Positions 8,158 through 18,665 of a DNA stretch of 51,774 nucleotides are shown in pieces. The notes beneath the pieces are model-generated. The model was not told the DNA's origin and ran no database searches. It was given only the letters and a program-made list of their open reading frames with translations. Origin of the DNA: a bacterium (lineage in GTDB: Bacteria > Planctomycetota > UBA1135 > GCA-002686595). A program made the position numbers and the translations under genes. Every line of letters begins with the position of its first letter. Position 1 is the first letter of the stretch. The stretch spans positions 1 through 51,774 of the forward strand of contig JAAELL010000557.1 in the NCBI GenBank assembly GCA_024226735.1, given 5' to 3'.

Positions 8158-9736
8158 GGCGGGCGCGCGCGGACTCCCTGTGGCTGCTGGCGGCGGTCGC
8201 CTTCGTGCTTGCGTTCGTCGCTGCGCCGCTCGGTTGCATGGCGCTCGAGATCGTGTGGACCGGCGGCCGCCTCGACCTGACCCCGCTCGGGACGATCCTG
8301 GGCGACGAGCATGATCGCAGGCAGCTGCTCACGACGGTCGCACTCGGCGTCACGGGGACCCTGATCGCGACGCTGCTCGGTCTCGGCCACGCGTGGGTGA
8401 CGTTCCGCACCGACCTCTTCGCGGCTCGGGCCCTGGGCGCGGCGGGAGTGGTGCCGCTCGTGCTGCCCCCGATCCTGGTGGCAATGGCCTTTTCGGACCT
8501 GTTCGACACGCGGGGCTTCGCCGCGTGCGCGGCGCTGCTCGGCTTGTGCTACGCGCCCTTCGTCGCCGTACTCGCGGCGCGCGGGCTGCGCGCGATCTCG
8601 GGTGAGGCGTACGAGGCGGCGCTCGTAGCGCGCGGGCGCGCCGCCGCTGAGCGCTGGCTCCTGCGGGCGATCCTGCCCGAGGTCGCGGCGGGTGCGCTCT
8701 TCGCTTTCGCGTTCGTGATCTCCGAGCACGGCGTCCCCGAGTTCTTGACCGTCAAGGGCAAGAGCTGGCACACGTACGCAGAGGGAATCTTCGCGAAGTG
8801 GACGCGCCGTGCGACCGGCGTCGACCACGCCGCCCTCGCGAGCCCCATCGTGGCGGCACTTCCGCTCGTCGCGTTGCTGGCGGTTGCACTTCTCGTCGCG
8901 CTGCGGCTGCGCGGACGGGCGACGATCGAGGGCGACCACCGGCCGCTGCCGATGCGACGCCTGGGCAGGCTGCGCCACGTGGCGCTCGCCTTGCCGCTCG
9001 GCTACCTCGGCTGCGGCGTCGTGCTGCCGCTCGTCGTGATGGGACGCTGGGCCGGCGGCTCGACGAATCGCGCGACCGGAGTCTCGCTCGAGCGCATGCT
9101 CGAGTCCTTTCGCCTAGCCGTGACCGAGGCCTCGGGTGACCTCGGCCACACGCTGCTGGTCGGCGTGGCCGCGACCGGCGTGCTGCTCCTCGTCGCTGCG
9201 CCACTCGCCTGGAACGCAGCCCGGCGTTGGCCTTGGATCGACCACCTCTCGATCGCGCCGGTCGCCGTGCCGGCCGTCCTGCTCGGGATCGGGATGGTGC
9301 GTGCGTACAACCGCGACCTCTTCTACGGCTTCTACGATCACGGCGCGATCTTGGTTGCCGCCTACGCTGCGCGCTTCCTGCCCTTCGGTGTGCTCACCCT
9401 CAGTGCGGCCGTGCGCCGCGTGCCGCGCGAGTTGGAAGAAGCCGCGCTGTTCGCCGGCCGGGGTCAGTTTGCACGCGCTGTGCGGATCCACCTGCCGCTG
9501 TTCGCTCCGGCGCTCGGGTCGGCGGGGTGCCTGGCAATGGTGCTCGCGCTGCGCGAGCTTGACGTCGCCGTTGTCCTTCCAGCCGGAAACGGAACCGTCG
9601 TCCGACGGCTCTCCAACATCGTGCACTTCGGCGGCGAGGAGATGGGGGGCGCGCTCGCGCTGCTGCTGGTCCTCGCCGCGACCGTCGTGCCGCTGCTCGC
9701 CGTGATTCTGACGGGACGCAAGCTGAGGTCTCTGTC

Positions 9737-9740
<4 letters not shown>
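8154..9740 (+). CDS. ABC transporter permease with two fused permease domains (FbpB type)
   Basis: The 528-residue protein has about twelve hydrophobic segments in two halves, each with a binding-protein-dependent permease EAA-type loop. In the first half this is EAYEAALVARGRAAAERWLLRAILP at about 150-175; the second half has ELEEAALFAGRGQFARAVRIHLP at about 425-448. Two fused permease halves in one chain are standard for FbpB-type ferric iron importers. The GTG start overlaps the stop of the binding protein, and its TGA overlaps the ATG of the ATPase gene. The longer upstream frame runs inside the binding-protein gene and is rejected. It acts in the cytoplasmic membrane. Confidence 0.88.
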
Positions 9741-10755
<1,015 letters not shown>

Positions 10756-10759
<4 letters not shown>

Positions 10760-11727
10760 GTCTCTCCGCCCGATTCGCCGTTGCGGCCGCTGTCGTCGCG
10801 GCACTAGCCGTTTTTCTGCGCACGATCACTCGTCCGGTCGGGAACGCGAGCACCGAGGCGCGGCGCTTCACGTCTTCGCAGGAGTGCCGCAGCTGCCACC
10901 CCGACGTGTTCGACGAGTGGCAAGGCTCGCACCATCAGATCGCGTACTCGAACCCCGAGGTGCGCCGTCTCTCCGATGACTTTCGCAACAAGGAGTGCCA
11001 GGCCTGTCACTTGCCGCGTCCGGTGTCCGAGACCGGGCTGCTCAACCGCACGCTGCCTCGGATGACGCGGCCGGACGAGGGCGTCGACTGTCTCACGTGC
11101 CACCTCGGCGCCGACGGCCGCATCGTCGGCATGCGTGGCGGAGCCTCGGGCTGTGCTCCGGTGGCCGACGCCGACTTCCTTTCCGTCAGTCTGTGTGAGA
11201 CCTGCCACAACCAGCACAAGACGACCGACCAGTGGCGCGCCAGCTCCTACGCGCGCGAGGGCGTGACCTGCAACGACTGCCACATGCCCGAGGTGCCGCG
11301 AGGCGCTGGCAGCGGGCGCCGGCACGTCTTCGAGGGCTGCCACGACCCGCAGATGCTGCGGCGCGCGGCGACGTTCGAGATGCGGCGCGAAGGCGAGGAG
11401 CTGATCGTCTCGACGACCAACAGCGGTGCCGGCCACAACTTCCCGACGGAGGAGCGCCACCGCGCCGTCGACGTCCTCGTGCGCTTTCACGGCCAGGCAG
11501 GCGCCGCCGGTGCTTGGCAGCGGCTGTACCGCTTCCGGCAGCCGTACCGCGACGAGCCGGGCGAGGACACCCAGCTGGCGGCTGGAGCGACGCACACCGA
11601 GCGGGTCCCGATTCCGCCGGACGCGGTGCGGGCGCAGGCGCGCCTCTGGTATCGACTCAACCCGTTTGCCGTGGATGGCGACGCGGCCAGCACGCTGCTG
11701 TTCGAGCGCGAACTGGAGCTGCGGTGA
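10756..11727 (+). CDS. Exported pentaheme c-type cytochrome
   Basis: The 323-residue product has an N-terminal hydrophobic signal/anchor (about 6-22) and five CxxCH heme sites: Cys44, Cys81, Cys112, Cys147 and Cys172. The spacing and the extra motif AGHNFPT at about 224-231 resemble the cytochrome c554-like multiheme family, with a beta-rich C-terminal half free of heme. Heme attachment implies a periplasmic or outer-surface location. It is co-directional with, and overlaps by 4 bases, the ABC ATPase gene. That context suggests an electron-transfer role tied to metal (perhaps ferric reduction or ferrous oxidation) next to an iron-type importer; the link is inferred, not shown. Confidence 0.87.
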
Positions 11728-13004
11728 AGAGTGGGCTGATGGTTCTCTGCGTCGCGGCCCTCTGCGGAGGCTGCGGTGACGGACCGGACCAGGTGGCCGG
11801 CACGTCCGCTCACACGCTACCGCCGCTCGAGCTAGCGCCGCACCTGGACCTGTTGCGTGCCATCGCGAGCGCACAACCCGCCCCCCCCGACGAGCAGGCT
11901 CGGGCGGAGCTGGCGGAGCTCGTCGAGGCGTCGTTCTCGAGCGACGCGTCCGAGACGATGCAGCAGCAGGCGCTCGAGTGGCTGCTCGCGCACGAACGCG
12001 CTCGGTTTGCGCTGGAGGAGGGACTGCGCCACGCCGAACCCGGGGTGCGTTCGCACTGTGCCTACCAGCTCGGCCTGCTCGGAGATCGGACGGCGATCCC
12101 GCTGCTCTTGTGGCGCGAGCGCCAGGAGCAGGGGATCGAACCGGCATGTTGGATCATCGGCGCGCTCGCTTCCCTGGGGAACCTCTCGGGGTTGCCGCGG
12201 CTGGCGACGATGCTGACCGACTCGGCCGCCCAAGCAGCGGCCACTCCCGTGGTCGACCGCATTCTGGGCGAGGCGCGGCGCACCCCGCCCGAGCGCACCT
12301 GGGAGGCGTTGGGCGCTGAGCTTGCGACCCTGCACGAGGAGTGGCTCGCGCGCCGTCGCGCGGCGCCCGCGACCGAAGAGGAGCCCGCTCTGCGCGGGCG
12401 CCTCGCGGCGCTGCTCGTAGGGCTCGAGGAGTTCCAGCTGAGGCCGGTCGACGAAGCGCGCACAGTGTTCACGCGGCTCTCGGTCGTGCCCTCGGACCTC
12501 CTGCGGCTGGCGTTGAGCGCGGAGGAGAGGTACCTGCGCGTCCACTCGATCGAGATCGTGCGCGAGCTCGGCCGCGCGGGCGCGCCGCTCGGGGAGGCCT
12601 TGCTGCCGCTGCTCCGCGATCCCGTGGCCCGGCCGTACGCGGTCGAAGCCCTGGGCGAGGTCGGCTATGCGCCGGCTGCACCGCACTTCGTCGAGCTCCT
12701 GCGCGGGGAGGACCTCGAGCTGCGAGTCGCCGCAGCGTCGGCTCTCGGTCCGCTCGGCGACCTCTCTGCGGTCGTCCCGCTGCGTGCGACGTTGAACGAC
12801 GCGACCACGCCTATGGACGTCCGTGTGCGAGCCGCTTTCAGCCTCGCGTGTCTCGATGCCAGCGACGCCGGCGAGGGCTTCCTGCGCGAGCGCCTCGATC
12901 GCGGCGACTATCATGCGCCGACGATCCGCGAGCTCCTGGATCGACTGGAGCGAGACAGGCGCGCGGCGCGAGCCATCGACGCGGCCGAGCCCCTGCCGAA
13001 GTAG
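11724..13004 (+). CDS. HEAT-repeat lipoprotein
   Basis: The 426-residue product has a lipoprotein signal with lipobox LCGGC near residue 16 (GTG start; an ATG 15 bases further on would also retain it). The rest is helical repeats typical of HEAT/PBS-lyase-like scaffolds, for instance HCAYQLGLLGDRTAIPLLL, YAVEALGEVGYAPAAPHFV and AAASALGPLGDLSAVVPL. Such scaffolds bind protein partners or act as lyases on bilin chromophores; nothing here points to catalysis. The GTG overlaps the cytochrome stop (GTGA), so it is the last gene of the importer-cytochrome operon. Its stop is 9 bases from that of the convergent sulfatase gene. Confidence 0.85.
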   Translation: MKSGLMVLCVAALCGGCGDGPDQVAGTSAHTLPPLELAPHLDLLRAIASAQPAPPDEQARAELAELVEASFSSDASETMQQQALEWLLAHERARFALEEGLRHAEPGVRSHCAYQLGLLGDRTAIPLLLWRERQEQGIEPACWIIGALASLGNLSGLPRLATMLTDSAAQAAATPVVDRILGEARRTPPERTWEALGAELATLHEEWLARRRAAPATEEEPALRGRLAALLVGLEEFQLRPVDEARTVFTRLSVVPSDLLRLALSAEERYLRVHSIEIVRELGRAGAPLGEALLPLLRDPVARPYAVEALGEVGYAPAAPHFVELLRGEDLELRVAAASALGPLGDLSAVVPLRATLNDATTPMDVRVRAAFSLACLDASDAGEGFLRERLDRGDYHAPTIRELLDRLERDRRAARAIDAAEPLPK

Positions 13005-13013
13005 GCAGGCGCA

Positions 13014-14378
13014 TCAGTCGGACCGCAGCCGCACCCCGCTCGAAGGGTAGGAGGCAAGCACGGACTCGAGGTGGGCTCGCTCCCGGGGGGCTGCGTCCGG
13101 ATCGAGTGGCGTCTTCTCGAGCGGGTCCGTGCGCAGGTCGAACAGGCGTCCGTCGCCGTACAGCTTGTGGTTCTTCGTGCGCACGAAGCGCTGCTCGGGG
13201 AAGCGGGCGTTGCCGGGACGCGGGTTGTAGTAGCAGTGGATCCACTCGCGCGGCTGGCCGCGCTGGCCGCGTACCTGGGGGAGGAAGCTGTGTCCGTCGA
13301 AAGCGCGGTTCGGAGCGCCCGCTGGGCTGCTCGAGGCGGTGAGTGCGCGCGCCAGTGGGGCGCGTGGCGCCTCGACTCCGGCCACCTCGAGTAGCGTCGG
13401 CAGGAAGTCGGTCGTGTCGACCAGGTCGTCGCACACGACGCCCGCCGGTGCGGTACCCGGCCAGCTGGCGATCAGAGGTACGTGGGTGCCGCGGTCGGTC
13501 GTCGAGCCCTTGCCCCCGCGCACGCGTCCGCTCGTCGTCTCCGAACGAATGGGGCGATCGGTGCCATTGTCGCTGGTGAACAGAATCAGCGTTCGCTCGC
13601 GTGCGCCGCAGAGCTCCAGCCGCGCGACGATGCGTCCGACGATGTCGTCGACGTACGCCATCATGCCGGCGAAGTTCTCCTGCTTGTTGCCGCTCCGGCG
13701 GTCGGGGCTGTCGGGCGTCGGCACGAACGGCGCGTGCACGAGCGCCATCGGGTAGTACAGGAAGAACGGGTTGTCGGCGTTGGCCTGGATGAACTCCAGC
13801 GCGTAGTTGCAGAAGACGTCCGGGCCGTAAACGCTGGGGCCGCCGCGGATGACGAAGCCGTTGCGGTCGATCAACGGGTGCCAGTAACGCGAGCCGAGAC
13901 GATCGATCTGCCACATGCAGTACTCGTCGAAGCCCGCGTCGAGCGGGTGAGTTCCGGTTCCCGCGTGCTCGCCGTCGCGGTTGTTTCCGTAGAGCTGCCA
14001 CTTGCCGACGACCGCGGTCTGGTAGCCAGCACCACGCAGCTCGTGGGCGAAGGTGCGCTCGCTCGGGTCGAGGATGCCGAAACGCACGTAGTTCCGGACG
14101 TTGCTGCGGCCCGTCATGATCTGCACGCGCGTCGGCGTGCACAGGGGCTGGCTGTGGCAGGCGGTGAAGCGCACGCCGCCCGCGGCGAGCGCGTCGATGT
14201 GTGGCGTCGCGTAGCTCGTCCCGCCCCAGTCGGCAAACGCCTCGACGCCGACGTCGTCGAGCATGATGAGGATGACGTTGGGCGGCGCCTCGGGCTCCGG
14301 CTCGATTGCCGCGCACGAAGCGCCGGCACCGGCCGCGAGCAGGGCGAGCGCCGAGGCGATACTGCGCGCTGCGCTCAT
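13014..14378 (-). CDS. Exported sulfatase with intact formylglycine motif
   Basis: The 454-residue product begins with a signal peptide, possibly lipoprotein (ALALLAAGAGASC). The sulfatase fold starts with PPNVILIMLDDVGVEAF, whose two Asp (41-42) bind calcium. The catalytic motif LCTPTRVQIMTG carries Cys80 and Arg84, the CxPxR signature for conversion to formylglycine. Later hallmarks include VVGKWQLYG, TLILFTSDNGTDR and the RGTHVPLIASWPG segment. Substrate is unknown; sulfated polysaccharides are usual for environmental sulfatases. The start overlaps the LysR gene stop by 4 bases, and the ATG gives a clean signal peptide. No formylglycine-generating enzyme is in this window. Confidence 0.93.
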   Translation of the reverse strand: MSAARSIASALALLAAGAGASCAAIEPEPEAPPNVILIMLDDVGVEAFADWGGTSYATPHIDALAAGGVRFTACHSQPLCTPTRVQIMTGRSNVRNYVRFGILDPSERTFAHELRGAGYQTAVVGKWQLYGNNRDGEHAGTGTHPLDAGFDEYCMWQIDRLGSRYWHPLIDRNGFVIRGGPSVYGPDVFCNYALEFIQANADNPFFLYYPMALVHAPFVPTPDSPDRRSGNKQENFAGMMAYVDDIVGRIVARLELCGARERTLILFTSDNGTDRPIRSETTSGRVRGGKGSTTDRGTHVPLIASWPGTAPAGVVCDDLVDTTDFLPTLLEVAGVEAPRAPLARALTASSSPAGAPNRAFDGHSFLPQVRGQRGQPREWIHCYYNPRPGNARFPEQRFVRTKNHKLYGDGRLFDLRTDPLEKTPLDPDAAPRERAHLESVLASYPSSGVRLRSD

Positions 14379-15256
14379 GCGAGCTTCGGCGCCGTCTCGA
14401 GCGCCGCGTCCAGGATCGGGTTCTCCGGCGTATCCTTGCGCCACGCGGCGACGATCGGAAACTCGATCTTGGGCGAGGTCAAAGGCGCGACCTGGATGCC
14501 CTTGCTCTTGGGCCCGGTCGGGTCGAGCGAGGGCAGGATCGAGAAGCCCAGGCCGGACTCGACGAAGCCGAGGATGCCCTCGGCGGTGCTCGCGGTGAGC
14601 GTGCGCGAGGGGGTGGCGCCGTGACGGGCGAGGGCCTCGAGCTGCAGGTCGCGCGGCAAGAGTCCGGGCGAGTAGCTGATGAAGGGCTCGTCTCCGAACT
14701 GGTTCAGGGAGATGCGCTTCTTGCTGGCGAGGGCGTGCGTGCGCGGCATCACGATCCAGGGGCGAACCGTCGCCACCTGCATCGTCGCGATCCCGTCCGG
14801 GATCTCGGGGATGTAGTCGACGACGAGGTCCGCCTCGCCTTGGCGCAGCGCGCTGAGGTCGGGGCGCACGGTCTCCTGCAGGTGAACCTGGATGCGCGGG
14901 TGGCGCTTCTGCAGGCGCTTGATCCAGCTCGGCAGGAGATGGCGCAGAATCATGTTGGCCGTGCGGATCGACAGCTCGCCTCCGTAGTCACCCTCGCGCA
15001 ACGAGCGCACGACGCCGGGCAGGCTCTCGAAGAACGGGCGCACGAACTCGTACAGCCTCTTGCCCGCCGGGGTCGGCGCCATCTGGTCCTTGCCGATGCG
15101 CTCGAACAGCGCGACGCCGAGCTCCGATTCCAGCTTCTTCACCTGCTGGTGCACGGCGGGCTGGGTGATCGGATACGGAAAGGCGCGGGCGGCGCGCGCG
15201 TAGCCGCCCGAACGTGCGACCCAGTAGAAGCCCTCGAGGCGGTGGATCTGGATCAT
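14375..15256 (-). CDS. LysR-family transcriptional regulator
   Basis: The 293-residue protein has the N-terminal LysR helix-turn-helix (MIQIHRLEGFYWVARSGG, then AARAFPYPITQPAVHQQVKKLE, about 1-65) and a periplasmic-binding-like effector domain (about 90-290) with typical GELSIRTANMIL and EGILGFVESGLGFSILP segments. LysR proteins bind DNA as tetramers and respond to small co-inducers; the ligand cannot be told. The ATG overlaps the cyaY stop and its own stop overlaps the sulfatase start, which is unusual for a LysR gene, since these are more often divergent from their targets. Immediate coupling to the sulfatase gene makes that gene a candidate target. Confidence 0.92.
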   Translation of the reverse strand: MIQIHRLEGFYWVARSGGYARAARAFPYPITQPAVHQQVKKLESELGVALFERIGKDQMAPTPAGKRLYEFVRPFFESLPGVVRSLREGDYGGELSIRTANMILRHLLPSWIKRLQKRHPRIQVHLQETVRPDLSALRQGEADLVVDYIPEIPDGIATMQVATVRPWIVMPRTHALASKKRISLNQFGDEPFISYSPGLLPRDLQLEALARHGATPSRTLTASTAEGILGFVESGLGFSILPSLDPTGPKSKGIQVAPLTSPKIEFPIVAAWRKDTPENPILDAALETAPKLA

Positions 15257-15576
15257 GCCGTCTGCACGGTGCGCCCGATCTTCTCGGAGACGGCCTCCGC
15301 GATCCGGCCGTAGAGATCGTGGCCGTCGCGGTCGTCCTTCCAAGCGTCCGTAGCTGCGTCGAGGTCGTAGTGCCACGCCCGTGCGTCCGCCGCGAACCAC
15401 ATCTGGTCGGCTGCGGTCTGGCGGTTGAGGATGTACTTGGTGCCGTCGGGGAACTCGAGCGTGACGACGCCGTCGCTCATGCTGAAGTCGACCTCGTCGG
15501 GGTCGAAGTCCTCGAGCCAGTTCGCGACGCGCTCGAGGCAGGTGTCCGCGATCTTGAGAAAGGTCGGTCGGTCCAT
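15253..15576 (-). CDS. cyaY: Frataxin-like protein CyaY
   Basis: The 107-residue product matches the CyaY/frataxin family in length and pattern: an acidic N-terminal helix (TCLERVANWLEDFDPDEVDF), then beta strands with VVTLEFPDGTKYILNRQ, the conserved Q-M-W-F-A region and an aromatic WHYDL strand. Frataxins bind iron and modulate iron-sulfur cluster assembly at cysteine desulfurase. I chose the ATG giving MDRPTFLKIAD because this matches family N termini; a TTG 45 bases upstream overlaps the zincin gene stop and is possible. A frataxin is unusual outside proteobacteria and some related groups, so its presence is informative. Confidence 0.85.
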   Translation of the reverse strand: MDRPTFLKIADTCLERVANWLEDFDPDEVDFSMSDGVVTLEFPDGTKYILNRQTAADQMWFAADARAWHYDLDAATDAWKDDRDGHDLYGRIAEAVSEKIGRTVQTA

Positions 15577-15613
15577 CGGTTCGTCCGCGGTTCGGGTGAT
15601 GGCGAGGTGAGCG

Positions 15614-16408
15614 TCAGCCAAGTCCCATGGCGTCGACCTCGTCCTCGTCCAATCCTAGGAGGTGGCCGATCTCGTGGTAAAGGGTGAGCCGGATCTCCTC
15701 GGCCAGATGTTCCCGATCGTTCGCCATGCGCTCGAGGTTTCTCTGGAAGAGGTAGATGACGGGCGGGTGCTCCGCGCTCGCTCCGTCCGCGAGGTCGTGC
15801 AGCGTCGGACCGACGAAGAGGCCCAACAGCTCGGGCGGTGTCGCACCCGGATCCGAGCGATCGACGAGCTCGGGAAAGGGCATCGGCTCCTTGACGATGC
15901 GCACGTTCTCGAGCGGAGCACGAAACTCCGGCGGCAGCTCCTCGATCGCTCCCGAGACGACGGCGTCGAAGTCCGCGTCGCCGAGCCGCAGGGGTGGGAG
16001 CATCTCCTCGGGGGCGTTCCGGGCAGCCTCGGCAAACAGCTGGTCGGCCGCGTCGAGCTCACCGTCGAGCTCGAGGCACAGCGCAAGGCTGCACAGGACG
16101 TCGGGTCCGCGGTCGAGCTTGGCCAACGCCTCCAACTCGCGCCGCGCCTCGGCCGGCTGCCACTCGGCGAGCAGGAGCTCGGCGCGCGCCAGCGCGAGGT
16201 CGGTGTCGTCCGCTCCGAGGCCGCGCTCGGCGATCGCGAACGCGGCGCGCGCGGGCGCAACCGCGCCCAGCTCGAGGTGGGCGACGCAAGCGATCAAGTT
16301 GCGGTCCGCGTCGTTCGCCGGCAAAGCCTCGAGCGCCGTGAGCGCGGCGTGCGGGTCGCCGTCGGCGAGCGCGCGCCCGGCGATCTCGATGGGGTCGAGG
16401 TCGTTCAT
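15614..16408 (-). CDS. Metallopeptidase-family (zincin_1) protein with N-terminal TPR-like region
   Basis: The 264-residue product ends with LTLYHEIGHLLGLDEDEVDAMGLG, the signature of the short zincin_1 (PF06262) family: His245-Glu246 and His249 would bind zinc. The N-terminal part (about 1-140) is helical, alanine-rich and resembles tetratricopeptide repeats (for instance ALADGDPHAALTALEALP). Substrates are unknown for this family. It starts with an ATG overlapping the nth stop by 4 bases. Having the HExxH near the C terminus with a following Asp-rich stretch is normal for the family. Confidence 0.85.
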   Translation of the reverse strand: MNDLDPIEIAGRALADGDPHAALTALEALPANDADRNLIACVAHLELGAVAPARAAFAIAERGLGADDTDLALARAELLLAEWQPAEARRELEALAKLDRGPDVLCSLALCLELDGELDAADQLFAEAARNAPEEMLPPLRLGDADFDAVVSGAIEELPPEFRAPLENVRIVKEPMPFPELVDRSDPGATPPELLGLFVGPTLHDLADGASAEHPPVIYLFQRNLERMANDREHLAEEIRLTLYHEIGHLLGLDEDEVDAMGLG

Positions 16409-17097
16409 GCCCGTGCGCGGCGCGCCTTGGCCTTCTTCTTCGGGGCCCGCTTGCGCGCCTCTTCCTCGATGCGCTTCTTCGACGCGGCCCAGGAACAGAT
16501 GGGGCAGCGCGTGAGGTCGTGACCGACGGCCGGGCAGTGCTCGCGGCCGAACCAGATGATCGCGAGGTGCACGTCGTTCCAGCGCTCTTCGGGGAACACC
16601 GCCTTCAAGTCGCGTTCGGTCTTGTCGACGTTCTTCCCGTCGGAGAGACCCCAGCGCGCGGCGAGGCGGTGGATGTGCGTATCGACGGGGAACGCGGGGA
16701 CGCCGAAGGCTTGGGCCATGACGACGCTGGCGGTCTTGTGCCCGACGCCGGGCAGGGCCTCGAGCTCTTCGAACGTCGCGGGAACCTTGCCGCCGTGCAG
16801 CTCGACGAGGATCTCGGCCAGCTTCCTGACGTTCTTGGCCTTGGTCGGCGCGAGCCCGCAGGTCTTGATGTGCTCGAGGACCCGCTCGACCGAGAGCCCC
16901 GCCATCTTCTTGGGGGTCGGGCCTTCCTTGAAGAGCGCGGGCGTCACCTGGTTGACGCGCACATCGGTCGTCTGTGCGGAAAGGAGCACCGCGACCAGGA
17001 GCGTAAAGGCGTCCTTGTGGTCGAGCGGGATCGGGACTTCTGGGTAGAAGTCGTCGAGGATCGTGAGGATGCGTTCGGCCTTCTCTGCGCGCTTCAT
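16405..17097 (-). CDS. nth: Endonuclease III-like DNA glycosylase, atypical iron-sulfur loop
   Basis: The 230-residue protein is a base-excision-repair glycosylase/AP lyase. The helix-hairpin-helix LPGVGHKTASVV carries the catalytic Lys121 and the PVDTHIHRLAARWG segment carries Asp139. The C-terminal iron-sulfur loop has only Cys188, Cys198 and Cys201; the usual fourth Cys is missing and the first spacing is nine residues rather than six. A basic tail (KKKAKARRARA) follows. The start is the ATG at MKRAEKAERIL. It leads an overlapping series of genes (zincin, cyaY, lysR, sulfatase). The FG-GAP gene ends 17 bases upstream. Confidence 0.88.
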   Translation of the reverse strand: MKRAEKAERILTILDDFYPEVPIPLDHKDAFTLLVAVLLSAQTTDVRVNQVTPALFKEGPTPKKMAGLSVERVLEHIKTCGLAPTKAKNVRKLAEILVELHGGKVPATFEELEALPGVGHKTASVVMAQAFGVPAFPVDTHIHRLAARWGLSDGKNVDKTERDLKAVFPEERWNDVHLAIIWFGREHCPAVGHDLTRCPICSWAASKKRIEEEARKRAPKKKAKARRARA

Positions 17098-17114
17098 TGC
17101 GCGCAGAGGATAGC

Positions 17115-18557
17115 TCAACGGGCCAACGAGGCTCCCGAGAAGATCCAAACCGAGCCCACCCACGAATCCCCGTCCGGCCCTACGCCGCTCTCGCCGGGGG
17201 CTTCGACCGCGAGGTCGATGGTGCCGTCCGCGTCGACGTCGCCGACGGCGTGGATGCGCACGCCAAACAGCTCCGGCGGCGATTTTCCGTCGAGGCGGCA
17301 CAGGAGGCTCCCGTCCGCGCCTGAGTGCACGCGCACGGAGCCGGGCCGTCGGGTCACCGGCGCCGGCGCCGGCGTGGCGGCGGTCCCCGCTGCTGGCAAC
17401 GACGTCACGATACTGCTGACTCCGAGGTAGCCGATCGCGGCGAGGCGCGAGCCGGCCCGGCCTGGAGTGGGCATCGACGCTCCGATCGCGAAGTCGTCGC
17501 TGCCGTCGCCGTCGAGGTCGCCGAGAGCGGCCATCGAAACGCCGAGCGCCTCGCCCTCCTCGCCGGCGATCTCGTAGAGAACCGCGCGCGTCGCGCCCGA
17601 CACGACACGCACGACGCCGGCACGATCGGGCCCCGCGTGCGGCAGGCCGATCGCGAGATCCTGGGTGCCGTCGCCGTCCACGTCACCGACGACGTGCGGG
17701 ACGACCGGTGCGTCTCGGCTGGGAGCCGGATCGGAAGGCGCGAACCGCTCGATGATCCCGCGCTCCTCGCCCGCGCTGCCGATCGGAACGATCTCGATGT
17801 AAAGCCCGGGCCCAGGATCGGGCTGGTCCAGTGGGCGCACGACGGCGAGGTCGGTGTGCCCATCCCCGTCGACGTCGAAGCCGGGTGCCGACGCGGCGCG
17901 CCCGGCGTCGGGGCCGAAGGCCTCGAAGCCGCCGCCAGTCGCCGACGAGCACACCATTCCACTCAGCTCGAAGAACACGTCCGCGAGCCCGTCTCCCGTC
18001 AGGTCGCCGACGGTGTGCATCACCGGCGAGCCGATGACTGCCTTTGACTGGAAATCGATGAGGGTCTTGCCCTTCCTTCCCGAGCAGATCCAGTAGACGC
18101 GGCTGAGCCAGGAGTCGTCGGTTCCCTGGCCGATGAGGAAGTCGGGCACTCCGTCGCCGTCGTGGTCGCCGATCTTCTCGACGGCGTACGCCTGGCGCCG
18201 CCGATCAGGCAGGCGCCAACGGAACAGGGTCTCGCCGTTTGCGCCCGAGCGCAATGAGAACGTCCCGCCGCGATAGGCCACGAGGTCGGGAGCAATCAGC
18301 GCGAAGTCGTCGTGTCCATCGCCGTCGACGTCGCCCGCTGGCGCGATCGCGCTCGCGCCCGAGCCCAGGGACCGGATGTCGTGCCAGGTGTAGAGCACAT
18401 CGACCGGCCCCCCCTCGCTCGCGGCGAAGTTCGCGCGCTCCGACCACTCGGGCGTCGAGAACGCGAGGTTGCGGAGCGGCTCGACAGCCAGCGGCCCCGC
18501 GCCGACCAGCACGAGCAGGACGGCCAGGCGCAGGCGGAAGTGCACGGCCCTCCTCAT
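17115..18557 (-). CDS. Exported FG-GAP (integrin-alpha-like) repeat protein
   Basis: The 480-residue protein has a signal peptide (LRLAVLLVLVGAGPLAV) and about seven FG-GAP/VCBS-like blades, each with a calcium-binding DxDGDG core such as GDVDGDGHDDFALIAP, GDHDGDGVPDFLIGQG, FDVDGDGHTDLAVVRP, GDVDGDGTQDLAIGLP and GDLDGDGSDDFAIGAS. It is therefore a beta-propeller, probably surface-exposed or periplasmic, of the kind common in large planctomycete and verrucomicrobial genomes. No catalytic domain is visible. It ends 17 bases before nth on the same strand and could be co-transcribed. Confidence 0.9.
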   Translation of the reverse strand: MRRAVHFRLRLAVLLVLVGAGPLAVEPLRNLAFSTPEWSERANFAASEGGPVDVLYTWHDIRSLGSGASAIAPAGDVDGDGHDDFALIAPDLVAYRGGTFSLRSGANGETLFRWRLPDRRRQAYAVEKIGDHDGDGVPDFLIGQGTDDSWLSRVYWICSGRKGKTLIDFQSKAVIGSPVMHTVGDLTGDGLADVFFELSGMVCSSATGGGFEAFGPDAGRAASAPGFDVDGDGHTDLAVVRPLDQPDPGPGLYIEIVPIGSAGEERGIIERFAPSDPAPSRDAPVVPHVVGDVDGDGTQDLAIGLPHAGPDRAGVVRVVSGATRAVLYEIAGEEGEALGVSMAALGDLDGDGSDDFAIGASMPTPGRAGSRLAAIGYLGVSSIVTSLPAAGTAATPAPAPVTRRPGSVRVHSGADGSLLCRLDGKSPPELFGVRIHAVGDVDADGTIDLAVEAPGESGVGPDGDSWVGSVWIFSGASLAR

Positions 18558-18665
18558 GATGTAGCGGACTCTTGCATGCTGCGTTTGCGCTCGGTGGTGG
18601 GGGACATTTCCCGAATCCCGACCCTACGCTATCGCGTGACAGCCAGTTGCCCTAGAACCGGAGGC

